From: Labrys monachus
GTDB taxonomy: Bacteria; Pseudomonadota; Alphaproteobacteria; Rhizobiales; Labraceae
DNA: 64,000 nt
Assembly: GCF_030814655.1 (NCBI RefSeq)
Contig: NZ_JAUSVK010000001.1
Coordinates: 6,083,001-6,147,000, forward strand
Direction of reading: 5' to 3'
Below the pieces are notes generated by a model. The model did no database searches and was not told the origin of the DNA. It worked only from the letters and a program-made list of their open reading frames with translations. Made by a program: the position numbers and the translations under genes. Below are positions 45,117 to 53,871 of the stretch, piece by piece (positions within the stretch are counted from its first letter, which is position 1; each line of letters starts with the position of its first letter).

Positions 45117-45523
45117 TTTTCATCGACACCAACGTGCTGGCGGAGACAATGCGCCCCAGACCGGCACCGGCAGTGATCCATTGGCTGATCGCCAACGACC
45201 ACCTCGTCGCCGTGCCCGCCATCGTTATCGCCGAGATCGCCTACGGCATCGAGAAAATCCGGCACGATGAACGTTCGCCTCGGCTGCAGTCCAGCCTGGA
45301 CGAGTGGCGCAGGCGCTTTGCCGGGCGGATCTATGGCTTCGATGAAGAAGCCGCCTTGATCTATGGCCACGTGATGGGTGCGGCGCGTCGGAAAGGCGAA
45401 ACGCTGGATGCCCTGGATGGCATGATCGCTTCCATTGCCTTGCGCCACGATTATCCGCTCGCCACGCGAAACATCGCGCATTTCGCGCCATGCAGCGTCC
45501 GGACGATCAATCCCTGGGGCTGA
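45113..45523 (+). CDS. VapC-like PIN-domain toxin (RNase)
   Basis: This 136-residue PIN domain has the acidic active-site residues FIDTNVLAE (Asp near 5), IAEIAYGIEK (Glu near 42), LDALDGMIA (Asp near 98) and the later ATRNIAHF block (ThrArgAsn). FitB-like PIN proteins cut RNA, often tRNA. The GTG start at 45113 overlaps the antitoxin stop. Confidence 0.88.
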   Translation: MIFIDTNVLAETMRPRPAPAVIHWLIANDHLVAVPAIVIAEIAYGIEKIRHDERSPRLQSSLDEWRRRFAGRIYGFDEEAALIYGHVMGAARRKGETLDALDGMIASIALRHDYPLATRNIAHFAPCSVRTINPWG

Positions 45524-45576
45524 TGCGCAGGCGCCCTCGGCACGCGGTGGCGTATGTACCCGAAACGGGGCACGGC

Positions 45577-46083
45577 CTATTCCTCGCCATGCCCCGCTTT
45601 GGCCTGCAGCCAGTCCGACAGCGCCAGCAGCACGCTCGACAGCATGAAGACGATGTGGATGCCGACGAGCCAATAGAGGTCGCGGTCGGTCAGCTTCTCG
45701 ATCTGCATGAAGCCCTTGAGGAGCTGGATGGCCGAGATCAGCACGATGGAGGCGAGCAGCTTCAGCTTGAGGCCGGCGAAATCGACCTTGGTCATCCAGG
45801 ACGGCCAGTTGACATGGTCGGCGCCGTCGATGCGGGAGACGAAATTCTCGTAGCCCGAGAAGATGACGATCAGGATCAGGCTGCCGAGCAATGCGAGATC
45901 GACCATCTCCAGCGCGCCGGTCACGGTCTCCTCGCCGGTGAGGGCCACCGCATTCTCGATGTAGTGGACGAGTTCCTGGCCGAATTTCAGCAGGACCACC
46001 AGCAGCGAGACCATCAGCCCGATATAGAAGGGCGCCATGATCCAGCGCGAGGCGACGAGCCCTCTTTCGATCCATTTGTCCAT
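45577..46083 (-). CDS. UPF0114/YqhA-family membrane protein
   Basis: This 168-residue protein has about four membrane helices and the family pattern SRWIMAPFYIGLMVSL (near residue 12), LLGSLILIVIFSGYENFVSR and SAIQLLKGFM. The function of UPF0114 (TIGR00645) is unknown. The ATG at 46083 gives the normal length. It converges on vapC. Confidence 0.85.
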   Translation of the reverse strand: MDKWIERGLVASRWIMAPFYIGLMVSLLVVLLKFGQELVHYIENAVALTGEETVTGALEMVDLALLGSLILIVIFSGYENFVSRIDGADHVNWPSWMTKVDFAGLKLKLLASIVLISAIQLLKGFMQIEKLTDRDLYWLVGIHIVFMLSSVLLALSDWLQAKAGHGEE

Positions 46084-46304
46084 CGTGGCTTTCCCAGTCC
46101 CGTTGACGATTCGCCGCAAGGTAGAGAGCCGGCCGCGCCGTGAAAACCCGGCTTTCCAATTTGTAATACGCCGCGGCCCGGCGACGCAACCTTTGCCCGG
46201 GCGGGATAGGCCGGCCGAGGAAGACGAGCGGCCGGTCAGGGGACCCGCCCACCGGTGTGCCGGTCCCCTGACCGGCACCTTGGCTGACCGGACGTCCGCG
46301 CCGG
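46084..46304. repeat. Intergenic spacer with GTGCCGGTC repeat, copy 2 (inverted)
   Basis: Bases 46234-46278 are an inverted copy of the repeat at 26005-26046, with a longer outer palindrome (GGTCAGGGGACCCG and CGGTCCCCTGACCGG). No gene is seen. Confidence 0.75.
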
Positions 46305-46700
46305 CTACCCCTTCACCCGCACGATCTCGACGCCCGCCATCGCGCCGGGCACCGCGCGCGGCTTCTCGATGCGGACCTTGACCGCGCTGACCAGCGGAAG
46401 GGCGAGGCATTTTTGGGCGAGGCGCTCGGCGAAGGTCTCGATCAGGTCGACATGCTCGTCGGCGAGCGCATGAGCGGCCTCCGCGATCCTGCCGTAATCG
46501 ACGGTGCCGTGGATGTCGTCGCCGCCGAAGCCGTGCACGCCGAGCGTGAGCTCGACATCGGCGACCAGCGGCTGCCGGACGCCCTTCTCATGGGCGTAAT
46601 AGCCGATATGGGCATCGAGCTGGAGCGCGCGCAGGAAGACGCGGCTGGAAGTCCTGAGGGGGGCGATCTCGGTCATGCCGCTGACTGCCATCTCCGTCAC
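46305..46700 (-). CDS. folB: Dihydroneopterin aldolase
   Basis: This 131-residue tunnel-fold enzyme converts dihydroneopterin to hydroxymethyl-dihydropterin and glycolaldehyde in folate synthesis. Family landmarks are LQLDAHIGYYAHEKGVRQPL (near residue 27), TVDYGRIAE, IETFAERLAQ with the conserved Glu, and VRIEKPRAVPGA with the catalytic Lys region. The ATG at 46700 overlaps the MoeB-like stop by four bases. ATG at 46676 is an alternative. Confidence 0.9.
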   Translation of the reverse strand: MTEMAVSGMTEIAPLRTSSRVFLRALQLDAHIGYYAHEKGVRQPLVADVELTLGVHGFGGDDIHGTVDYGRIAEAAHALADEHVDLIETFAERLAQKCLALPLVSAVKVRIEKPRAVPGAMAGVEIVRVKG

Positions 46701-47506
46701 TCTTGTGCCATCGCCATCGCGCCCCTTGCTTGCGCCTCTTCGCCATTCAGCGGATTGTCCGGGTCCCAGTCATAGAGGGTTTCGACGAAACGCATGTCGC
46801 GCGCATCGATATGGACGAGGCGGCCGGTCAGTCCGGTGCCGAAGCCGACGATCTCGCGGATCGCCTCCAGCGCCATCATCGAGCCGGCGATGCCGGCGAG
46901 CGCTCCCAGGACGCCGGCTTCCGCGCAGCTCGGGATGGTGCCGGGCGGCGGCTTGTGCGGGAAGAGGCAGCGCCATGTCGGGTTCGGCCTGCCCTTGGCA
47001 TCCGTCTCGAAGGGACGTAGCGTCGTCAGCATGGCGTCGAACACCCCGAGCGCGCCGGCGATCAGCGGCTTGCGGGCGTGGAAGCAGGCATCCGAGACGG
47101 CATAGCGCGTGTCGAAATTGTCGGAGCCGTCGAGCACGAGGTCGTAGCCGGCGACCAGCCCGGCCGCATTGTCCGCGTCGAGCCGCACGGCGTGCCTGAC
47201 CACCCGCACATGCGGATTGAGGCGGGCGATCGCTTCGGCCGCGGTCTCGACCTTGGGCCGGCCGATATCGGCGGTGGCATGGATGACCTGGCGCTGCAGG
47301 TTGGAAAGGGCGACGACGTCGTCGTCGACGATGCCGAGCGTGCCGACCCCGGCCGCCGCGAGATAGAGCAGGACCGGCGCGCCGAGGCCGCCCGCGCCGA
47401 TCACGAGGACGCGCGCCCGCGCCAGCGCCTGCTGGCCGGCGCCGCCGACCTCGTGCATGACGACGTGGCGGGCGTAGCGCTCCAGTTCTTCGGAGGAAAA
47501 CATCAT
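46697..47506 (-). CDS. moeB: MoeB/ThiF-family adenylyltransferase (HesA-like)
   Basis: This 269-residue E1-like enzyme activates the C-terminus of a ubiquitin-like sulfur carrier. It has VLVIGAGGLGAPVLLYLA (nucleotide binding, near residue 34), SNLQRQVIH, KVETAAEAI and LDGSDNFDTRYAV. The paired CxxC zinc ligands of E. coli MoeB are not visible, so it is of the zinc-free HesA/MoeB type. It is translationally coupled to folB and divergent from polA. Confidence 0.85.
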   Translation of the reverse strand: MMFSSEELERYARHVVMHEVGGAGQQALARARVLVIGAGGLGAPVLLYLAAAGVGTLGIVDDDVVALSNLQRQVIHATADIGRPKVETAAEAIARLNPHVRVVRHAVRLDADNAAGLVAGYDLVLDGSDNFDTRYAVSDACFHARKPLIAGALGVFDAMLTTLRPFETDAKGRPNPTWRCLFPHKPPPGTIPSCAEAGVLGALAGIAGSMMALEAIREIVGFGTGLTGRLVHIDARDMRFVETLYDWDPDNPLNGEEAQARGAMAMAQE

Positions 47507-47653
47507 GGCGCCAGTGTAGCCGGCCGGGGCCGGCCTCCGCAATCGCTTCAAGAACGGCTCGCGAGCGCGCGCTCGCCTTCTCGGCGCCAGCGAGTATGAT
47601 CGCCGCTCGAGAATCGGGCTTCCAAAGAAGCTGGCCGCCATGATGAGGCTTCA

Positions 47654-50600
47654 ATGACCGACGCGTCCTCCGCCCCTTCTGCCCCGCATAGTCCCGGGCC
47701 GGGCGATCACGTCTTCCTGGTCGACGGCTCCTCCTTCATCTTCCGTGCCTATTTCCAGTCGATGAACCAGGACGCCCGCTACAATTACCGCTCGGACCGC
47801 CTGCCGACCGGCGCCGTGCGGCTGTTCTGCAACGTGCTCTACAAGATGATCCGCGAGGGGGTGATGGGCAAGAAGCCGACCCATCTCGCCATCATCTTCG
47901 ACAAGTCCGAGGAGAGCTTCCGCAAGGAGCTCTACCCGCCTTACAAGGCGCATCGGCCGCCGCCGCCCGAAGAGCTGGTGCCGCAATTCCCGCTGATGCG
48001 CGACGCAGTGCGCGCCTTCGGCCTCCGGCCGGTGGAGCAGATCCGCTACGAGGCGGACGACCTCATCGCCACCTATTGCCGGATCGCGGTCGAGGGCGGC
48101 GCCGACGTCACCATCGTCTCGGCCGACAAGGACCTGATGCAGCTGATCCGCCCCGGCGTGGTGATGTTCGACCCGGCTTCCGGCGATCAGAAGGCCAAGG
48201 GCTCGCGGCCCGAGCGGGTGATCGGCGAAGCCGAAGTCCTTGAGAAGTTCGGGGTGACGCCGGACAAGGTCGTCGACGTGCAGGCGCTCGCCGGCGATTC
48301 CACCGACAACGTGCCGGGCGTGCCGGGCATCGGCGTCAAGACGGCGGCGCAACTCCTCAACGAATATGGCGACCTCGAAACCCTGCTCGCCCGCGCCGGC
48401 GAGATCAAGCAGGCCAAGCGCCGCGAGAACCTCATCGAGCATGCCGGCCTCGCCCGCATCTCGCGCGAGCTCGTCAAGCTGGTCACCGATGTCGTGCTGG
48501 AGACGCCGATCGAAGAGCTGGTGGCGCCCGGCATCGACGCCAGGGGGGCGATCGCCTTCCTCAAGGCGATGGAATTCTCCACCCTGACGCGGCGCATCGC
48601 CGAGGACACCGGCATCGACGCGGCCGCCGTCGAACCCGACGAATTCCTCAAGGTCCCCGCCAGCGATTTCGCGCCGGCGCCGGCAGGCCCCGGCGCGGCC
48701 GCGGGCGGCCCGCCGGCCGAGGCCCAGTCCGGCGCGCCGCCGCTCGGCGGCCATGCCGGCACGCCCGCCGCGCTGGTCGACCAGGTCAGGGCGAAGCTCG
48801 CCGCCACGCCGGTCGATGTCGGCCGCTACGAGACGGTCTCCAGCCTGGAGGCGCTCGACCGCTGGATCGCCGAGGCACGCGAGCGCGGCGTCGTCGCCTT
48901 CGATACCGAGACCACCTCGCTCGACGCGATGCAGGCGGAGATGGTCGGCTTTTCGCTGGCGCTGGAACCGGGGCGGGCCTGCTACGTGCCGCTGCGCCAC
49001 CGCGACAAGGCCGACCTCTTCGGCGCCGGGCTGATGCCCGGGCAGGTCGCGCCCGAGGAAGCGCTGCCGCGCCTGAAGCTGCTGCTCGAGGACGCCTCGG
49101 TGCTCAAGATCGGCCAGAACCTCAAATATGACGCGCTGGTGATGCAGGGCGAGGCGATCCGCATCGCCTCCTATGACGACACCATGCTGATGTCCTACGT
49201 GCTCGACGCCGGCAAGGGCAATCACGGCATGGACGAGCTCTCCGTCCGCCATCTCGGCCACAAGCCGATCGCCTTCTCGGAGGTGGCCGGCTCCGGCAAG
49301 TCGCTCATCGGCTTCGACCAGGTGCCGATCGACCGCGCCACCGCCTATGCGGCGGAGGACGCCGACGTGACGCTGCGCCTCTGGCTGCTGTTCAAGGCCC
49401 GGCTGGTCGCCGAGGGCATGCTGACGGTCTACGAGACGCTGGAGCGCCCGCTCGTCGCCGAGCTCGCCAAGATGGAGGCGCGCGGCATCATGATCGACCG
49501 CCAGATCCTCTCGCGGTTGTCCGGCGAATTCGCGCAGAGCGCCGCGCGGCTGGAGGCGGCGATCCACGAACTGGCCGGCGAGACCTTCAATGTCGGCTCG
49601 CCCAAGCAGCTCGGCGACATCCTGTTCGGCAAGATGCAGCTGCCCGGCGGCCGGAAGACGCCGACCGGCCAATGGGCGACGTCCGCCAGCGTGCTGGAGG
49701 ATCTCGCCGAGCAGGGGCTCGAACTGCCGCGGCGCATCGTCGAATGGCGCCAGCTCACCAAGCTGAAATCGACCTATACCGACGCGCTGCCGACCTATGT
49801 GAACCCGAGATCGGGCCGCGTGCACACCTCCTTCGCGCTGGCGGCGACGACGACGGGGCGCCTGTCCTCCTCGGAGCCGAACCTGCAGAACATCCCGGTG
49901 CGCACCGAGGAGGGGCGCAAGATCCGCACCGCCTTCATCGCGGCGCCCGGCGCCAAGCTGATCTCGGCCGATTATTCGCAGATCGAATTGCGCGTGCTCG
50001 CCCATGTCGCCGAGATCCCGCAGCTCAAGCAGGCCTTCGCCGACGGCATCGACATCCATGCCATGACGGCGTCCGAGATGTTCGGCGTGCCGGTGCACGG
50101 CATGGACCCGCAGGTGCGCCGGCGCGCCAAGGCGATCAATTTCGGCATCATCTACGGCATCTCGGCCTTCGGCCTCGCCAACCAGCTCGCGATCTCGCGC
50201 GAGGAGGCCGGCGCCTATATCCGCCGCTATTTCGAGCGCTTTCCCGGCATCCGCGACTATATGGACCGCATGAAGGCCGAATGCCGGAACCAGGGCTACG
50301 TCACCACCGTCTTCGGCCGCAAATGCCATTTCCCGGCGATCGAATCGCGCAATCCCTCCGAGCGCGCCTTCGTCGAGCGCCAGGCGATCAACGCGCCGAT
50401 CCAGGGCTCGGCCGCCGACATCATCCGCCGCGCCATGGTGCGCATGGACGCGGCGCTGGCGAAGGCCTCGCTCTCGGCCCGCATGCTGCTGCAGGTGCAT
50501 GACGAGCTCGTCTTCGAGGCGCCCGAGGGCGAGGTCGAGGCGACGCTGCCGGTGGTCACCGCGGTGATGGAGGGCGCCGCCTTGCCCGCTCTGTCGCTGA

Positions 50601-50656
50601 AGGTGCCGCTCAAGGTCGACGCCCGCGCCGCCGACAATTGGGAGGAGGCGCATTGA
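47654..50656 (+). CDS. polA: DNA polymerase I
   Basis: This 1000-residue polymerase has all three domains. The 5'-3' exonuclease covers about 1-310 (VDGSSFIFRAYF; YEADDLIATYC; GVPGIGVKTAAQLL). The 3'-5' exonuclease covers about 370-590, with an intact DEDD centre (FDTETTSLDAM). The family A polymerase has motif A DYSQIELRVLAH (near 775), motif B RRRAKAINFGIIYG (near 825) and motif C QVHDELVFEAP (near 953). An Ala/Pro-rich linker lies near 340-370. It functions in Okazaki fragment processing and repair. Confidence 0.96.
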   Translation: MTDASSAPSAPHSPGPGDHVFLVDGSSFIFRAYFQSMNQDARYNYRSDRLPTGAVRLFCNVLYKMIREGVMGKKPTHLAIIFDKSEESFRKELYPPYKAHRPPPPEELVPQFPLMRDAVRAFGLRPVEQIRYEADDLIATYCRIAVEGGADVTIVSADKDLMQLIRPGVVMFDPASGDQKAKGSRPERVIGEAEVLEKFGVTPDKVVDVQALAGDSTDNVPGVPGIGVKTAAQLLNEYGDLETLLARAGEIKQAKRRENLIEHAGLARISRELVKLVTDVVLETPIEELVAPGIDARGAIAFLKAMEFSTLTRRIAEDTGIDAAAVEPDEFLKVPASDFAPAPAGPGAAAGGPPAEAQSGAPPLGGHAGTPAALVDQVRAKLAATPVDVGRYETVSSLEALDRWIAEARERGVVAFDTETTSLDAMQAEMVGFSLALEPGRACYVPLRHRDKADLFGAGLMPGQVAPEEALPRLKLLLEDASVLKIGQNLKYDALVMQGEAIRIASYDDTMLMSYVLDAGKGNHGMDELSVRHLGHKPIAFSEVAGSGKSLIGFDQVPIDRATAYAAEDADVTLRLWLLFKARLVAEGMLTVYETLERPLVAELAKMEARGIMIDRQILSRLSGEFAQSAARLEAAIHELAGETFNVGSPKQLGDILFGKMQLPGGRKTPTGQWATSASVLEDLAEQGLELPRRIVEWRQLTKLKSTYTDALPTYVNPRSGRVHTSFALAATTTGRLSSSEPNLQNIPVRTEEGRKIRTAFIAAPGAKLISADYSQIELRVLAHVAEIPQLKQAFADGIDIHAMTASEMFGVPVHGMDPQVRRRAKAINFGIIYGISAFGLANQLAISREEAGAYIRRYFERFPGIRDYMDRMKAECRNQGYVTTVFGRKCHFPAIESRNPSERAFVERQAINAPIQGSAADIIRRAMVRMDAALAKASLSARMLLQVHDELVFEAPEGEVEATLPVVTAVMEGAALPALSLKVPLKVDARAADNWEEAH

Positions 50657-50806
50657 GGCTGCCGCGCAGGGCGGCGAGGCCCGGAGATTAAGCCGAAGTA
50701 ATCCGCCGCATTTCCGGCCGCTTCTTGTCCCATCCCGAGACCGCTCCCACATGGGAGCGCAGCGGCCGATCCGCCCGAGGCGGAAAAACCGCGATGGAGA
50801 GAAGCG

Positions 50807-51583
50807 ATGACCCCGGACGAGAAATCCCTCATCGAAGACCTGTTCAACCGGCTGCGCAGCGCCACGCCAGGCGGACGCGATGCGGAAGCCGAACGCGCGA
50901 TCGAGGCCGAGATGGCCCGCTCGCCCGGCGCCGCCTATGCGCTGGTGCAGACCGTGCTGGTGCAGGATCACGCCCTGCGCGAAGCCCATGACAAGCTCAG
51001 GGCCGCGGAAGCGGCTGCCCAGCAGGCCGCCGAGCAGCGCCAGCAGCAGCCCGCCCCGTCCTTCCTGGAGCGCGCCGGCTCCGCCCTGTCCGGCTTCGGA
51101 CAGCGCCGCGACGCGCCGCCTCCCCCGCCTCAGGGCCAGCCCTACCAGCCCGGCGCCTACCAGCCCGGCCCGTACCAGGCACCGGAGCCGCCGGCGGCCT
51201 CCGCGCCGCAGGGCGGCGGCTTCATGCGGGGCGCCCTGCAGACGGCGGCCGGCGTCGCCGGCGGCGCGCTGCTGTTCGAAGGGGTGCGCTCGATGTTCGG
51301 CGGTGGGGGCGGCCTGCTCGGCGGAGGCGCCAATGCGAGCGGCCTGCTCGGCGGCGGCGGTGGCCTCGAAGGGCCCTGGGGCCGCCAGGCGCCGGAAACC
51401 GTCAACGAGACGATCATCAACGAGGCGCCGCGGGACGATCGCAACGACGATCGCGACAACCGGGCCGATTCGCGCGACGACAATGTCCGCGACGCCGCCT
51501 ATGATTCGCCGGACGACGACTATGGCGACGATACCGACTACGACAATGACGACGGCGGGTCGAACGACGACGACTGGGTCTGA
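50807..51583 (+). CDS. DUF2076-family protein
   Basis: This 258-residue protein has the DUF2076 N-terminus (MTPDEKSLIEDLFNRLRSA, helical, residues 1-90), a Pro/Gln-rich linker, a hydrophobic Gly-rich segment (GGGFMRGALQTAAGVAGGAL, near 138) and a highly acidic Asp/Asn-rich tail. The function is unknown; members are thought to be envelope-associated. It follows polA after 150 bases. Confidence 0.85.
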   Translation: MTPDEKSLIEDLFNRLRSATPGGRDAEAERAIEAEMARSPGAAYALVQTVLVQDHALREAHDKLRAAEAAAQQAAEQRQQQPAPSFLERAGSALSGFGQRRDAPPPPPQGQPYQPGAYQPGPYQAPEPPAASAPQGGGFMRGALQTAAGVAGGALLFEGVRSMFGGGGGLLGGGANASGLLGGGGGLEGPWGRQAPETVNETIINEAPRDDRNDDRDNRADSRDDNVRDAAYDSPDDDYGDDTDYDNDDGGSNDDDWV

Positions 51584-51877
51584 TCGCCGTCTCGCCTGAC
51601 ACGCGCCGCCTTCCCCTTCAAACCCGGGAAGGCGGCCTGGCGGCCTAATCGCCGGAAAGGCCCAATACCGCCGGGTCTTCGCCCAGGTGCCGGAGGCTCT
51701 TGGCCATGTCGGCGCGCCATTTCGGGCCGCGCCCTGCAGCCGCCGTCAGCGCATCTCGGGCTATACACAGATCCGCATGATCGAGTATAGCCGCCGAGCG
51801 GGCGCCAGGTCCGGCGCCTCTAGCCTCCCGCCGGCGCCTCTCACCTCTTGGCAATCTTTTCGCGCTAGAAACGCGCC
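51584..51877. other. Gap between DUF2076 and Mrr-like genes
   Basis: A hairpin CGCCGCCTTCCC...GGGAAGGCGGC (about 51605-51633) may terminate the DUF2076 transcript. A short minus-strand frame (51645-51854) has no recognisable motif and is not called. Confidence 0.4.
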
Positions 51878-52675
51878 ATGTTCCGGGCGTTCGGTCTCTT
51901 TCGTGCGGCGAGCTGGACCGGCCTGACCAAATTCGCGATCCTGTTCGTCGTCGCGATGAATCTGGCGGGCCTCCACCATCTCACCGCCCTCTCCGCCTCG
52001 CTTTCGCTCGCGGGCCTGCTGCTCGGCGCCCTGCTCTACCGGCTCGGCGTACTGCCCTTCGGCGCCCGCCGGCGCCATTGGCTGCGCCTGCTGCGGGCGC
52101 ATCGCCCGGCGCTGGTCAAGCGCTGCCGCCAGTTGGTCCGCACCAACGCCTATGGCGCGGAGGAGTTCGGCAAATGGCACGAGGAACTGGGGCGATTCCG
52201 CGCCGCGACGGGGCTCGATCTCGACGAGCGGTCCTGCGAGCGCTTCGACGCCTTCGCGACGCGGGTGGTGAAGGGCTGGATCGCCGCCGAGGACGGCGTG
52301 GCGATGCCGGAGGCGATCGAGGACATTAGCCCGCAGGACTATGAGCATCTGTGCGCCGACCTGCTACGCCAGGCGGGATGGGACGCCGAGGTGACGGGCA
52401 TGTCCGGCGACCAGGGCATCGACATCCTGGCACGGCGGGACGACGTCTCCATCGCCATCCAGTGCAAGCTCTATTTCGGCAATCCGGTCGGCAACAAGGC
52501 GGTGCAGGAGGCCCATGCCGCCGCCGGCTACAGCGATGCCGACCACGCCGCCGTCGTCTCCAACCGCGACTTCACCGCCGCCGCCGAGCAGCTCGCCCGC
52601 AAGCTCGGCGTGCTGCTGCTCCATCACAGCGAACTGCCGGAGCTGCATGCGACGCTGGCCAGACAACAGGGATGA
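51878..52675 (+). CDS. Membrane-anchored Mrr-like restriction endonuclease
   Basis: This 265-residue protein starts with two hydrophobic segments (residues about 15-65). A helical middle region follows, then an Mrr-type PD-(D/E)xK domain: LRQAGWDAEVTGMSGDQGID, DILARRDD and AIQCKLYFGNPVG give the D-QxK active site (near residues 181-202). Mrr enzymes cut methylated DNA, but membrane-anchored forms are common and mostly uncharacterised. It converges on the first citrate synthase gene with only 6 bases between stops. Confidence 0.85.
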   Translation: MFRAFGLFRAASWTGLTKFAILFVVAMNLAGLHHLTALSASLSLAGLLLGALLYRLGVLPFGARRRHWLRLLRAHRPALVKRCRQLVRTNAYGAEEFGKWHEELGRFRAATGLDLDERSCERFDAFATRVVKGWIAAEDGVAMPEAIEDISPQDYEHLCADLLRQAGWDAEVTGMSGDQGIDILARRDDVSIAIQCKLYFGNPVGNKAVQEAHAAAGYSDADHAAVVSNRDFTAAAEQLARKLGVLLLHHSELPELHATLARQQG

Positions 52676-52681
52676 GCCCCG

Positions 52682-53773
52682 TCACGCCGCCCTGTCCGGA
52701 AGCGGACCGACATAGCGCGATTGCGGGCGGATCAGGCGGCCATAGAGCGCCTGCTCGCGGGCATGGCCGATCCAGCCGGCGACGCGCCCGGCGGCGAACA
52801 CGCCGGTGAAGCTCTCGCGCGGGAAGCCGAGCGCCTCCAGCAGCAGCGCGGTGTAGAACTCGACATTGATCTGCAGCGGCCTGTCCGGCTTGCGCCGCGC
52901 CAGGATGCGCGTCGCCGCCGCTTCCACGCCCTCGGCGAGGGCGAGCCGCCCGGTGCCCTCGCCGCCCGAGGCGAAGAGGCGCTGCACCGAACGCTTGAGC
53001 GCCTCGGCGCGCGGATCGCGCACGCGGTAGACGCGGTGGCCGAAGCCCATCAGCCGCTCGCCGCGATCGAGGGCTGCTTCCAGCCAGGCCTCGGCGTCGC
53101 CCGTGGCGGCAATGGCGTCGAGCATGTCGAGCACCGGGCCGGGCGCGCCGCCATGGAGCGGCCCCTTGAGGGCGCTGAGGGCGGCGAGCACCGAGGAGGT
53201 CAGGCCGGCATGGGTCGAGGCGACGACACGGGCGGCGAAGGTCGAGGCGTTGAGGCCGTGGTCGCTGACGGTGACGAGATAGATGTCGAGCGCTGCCGCC
53301 TCGGCCGGCCGCGCATCGGCGCCGCGCAGCATGCGCAGCATGTCGGCGGCGTGCCCGGCGCCGGCATCGGGCGCGATCGGCGCCTGGCCCCGGCGCAGGC
53401 GGACGATCGCCGGCACCAGCACGGCCGGCGCGGCGACGAGCCGCAGCGCCGTCGCCGCATCCTCGCCGTCGGCGAGTTGCGCCAGCGCGGCGCGCAGGGC
53501 CTCGGTCACCGACAGAGGACCGAGGCCGGCGCAGGCCGGCACCAGCTGCTCGAACACCCGGGTCCGCGCCTCGCCGAGATCGGCGGCGAGCTCCTCGCTT
53601 TGCGCCAGCCCGGCGACGAAGCCGTCGAGCAGCAGGCCGACAAGGTCCTCGTAGCGGCTGGACGCGGCGAGATCGTCGAGCGAATGGCCGCGTATGGTCA
53701 GCCGGCCCGCCAGCCCGTCGACATCGGACATCACCGTCTCCGTCGCGACGACATCATCCAGTCCGTTGTTCAT
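52682..53773 (-). CDS. Citrate synthase-family protein (paralogue 1)
   Basis: This 363-residue protein has the citrate synthase layout: VSDHGLNASTFAARVVAST (first catalytic His), LKGPLHGGAPG, MGFGHRVYRVRDPRA (second His) and the end LIRPQSRYVGP. At the position of the third catalytic residue, normally Asp in N(V/I)DF, it reads INVEFYT with Glu (about residue 305). The citrate or 2-methylcitrate synthase activity is therefore uncertain. GGAGAG 7 bases upstream supports the ATG at 53773. It is divergent from paralogue 2, with an operator-like palindrome between. Confidence 0.82.
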   Translation of the reverse strand: MNNGLDDVVATETVMSDVDGLAGRLTIRGHSLDDLAASSRYEDLVGLLLDGFVAGLAQSEELAADLGEARTRVFEQLVPACAGLGPLSVTEALRAALAQLADGEDAATALRLVAAPAVLVPAIVRLRRGQAPIAPDAGAGHAADMLRMLRGADARPAEAAALDIYLVTVSDHGLNASTFAARVVASTHAGLTSSVLAALSALKGPLHGGAPGPVLDMLDAIAATGDAEAWLEAALDRGERLMGFGHRVYRVRDPRAEALKRSVQRLFASGGEGTGRLALAEGVEAAATRILARRKPDRPLQINVEFYTALLLEALGFPRESFTGVFAAGRVAGWIGHAREQALYGRLIRPQSRYVGPLPDRAA

Positions 53774-53831
53774 GAGACACTCTCCCTTCATTCGCAAATC
53801 CATTTGCGAGGAGGATTCGGACGCATTAGGG

Positions 53832-53860
53832 TTGACGTCAATCTTGATTGAAATCGTCAA
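53832..53860. promoter_or_regulatory. Nested palindrome between divergent citrate synthase genes
   Basis: An inner inverted repeat TCAATC-TT-GATTGA (53838-53851) is flanked by TTGACG (53832) and CGTCAA (53855-53860). It lies 12 bases before the ATG of the HTH-citrate synthase fusion and would cover its promoter. It is a likely binding site for the fused HTH domain (inference). Confidence 0.65.
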
Positions 53861-53871
53861 TGTGAGATGCG

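Noticed and set aside
47651-50989. A very long minus-strand open frame opposite polA
   Set aside because: It is the GC-rich shadow of polA: composition is Arg/His/Asp-rich, with no domain motifs, and polA itself is beyond doubt.
51645-51854. Small minus-strand frame between DUF2076 and the Mrr-like gene
   Set aside because: No ribosome-binding site, Arg-rich composition and no known motif; not enough support.
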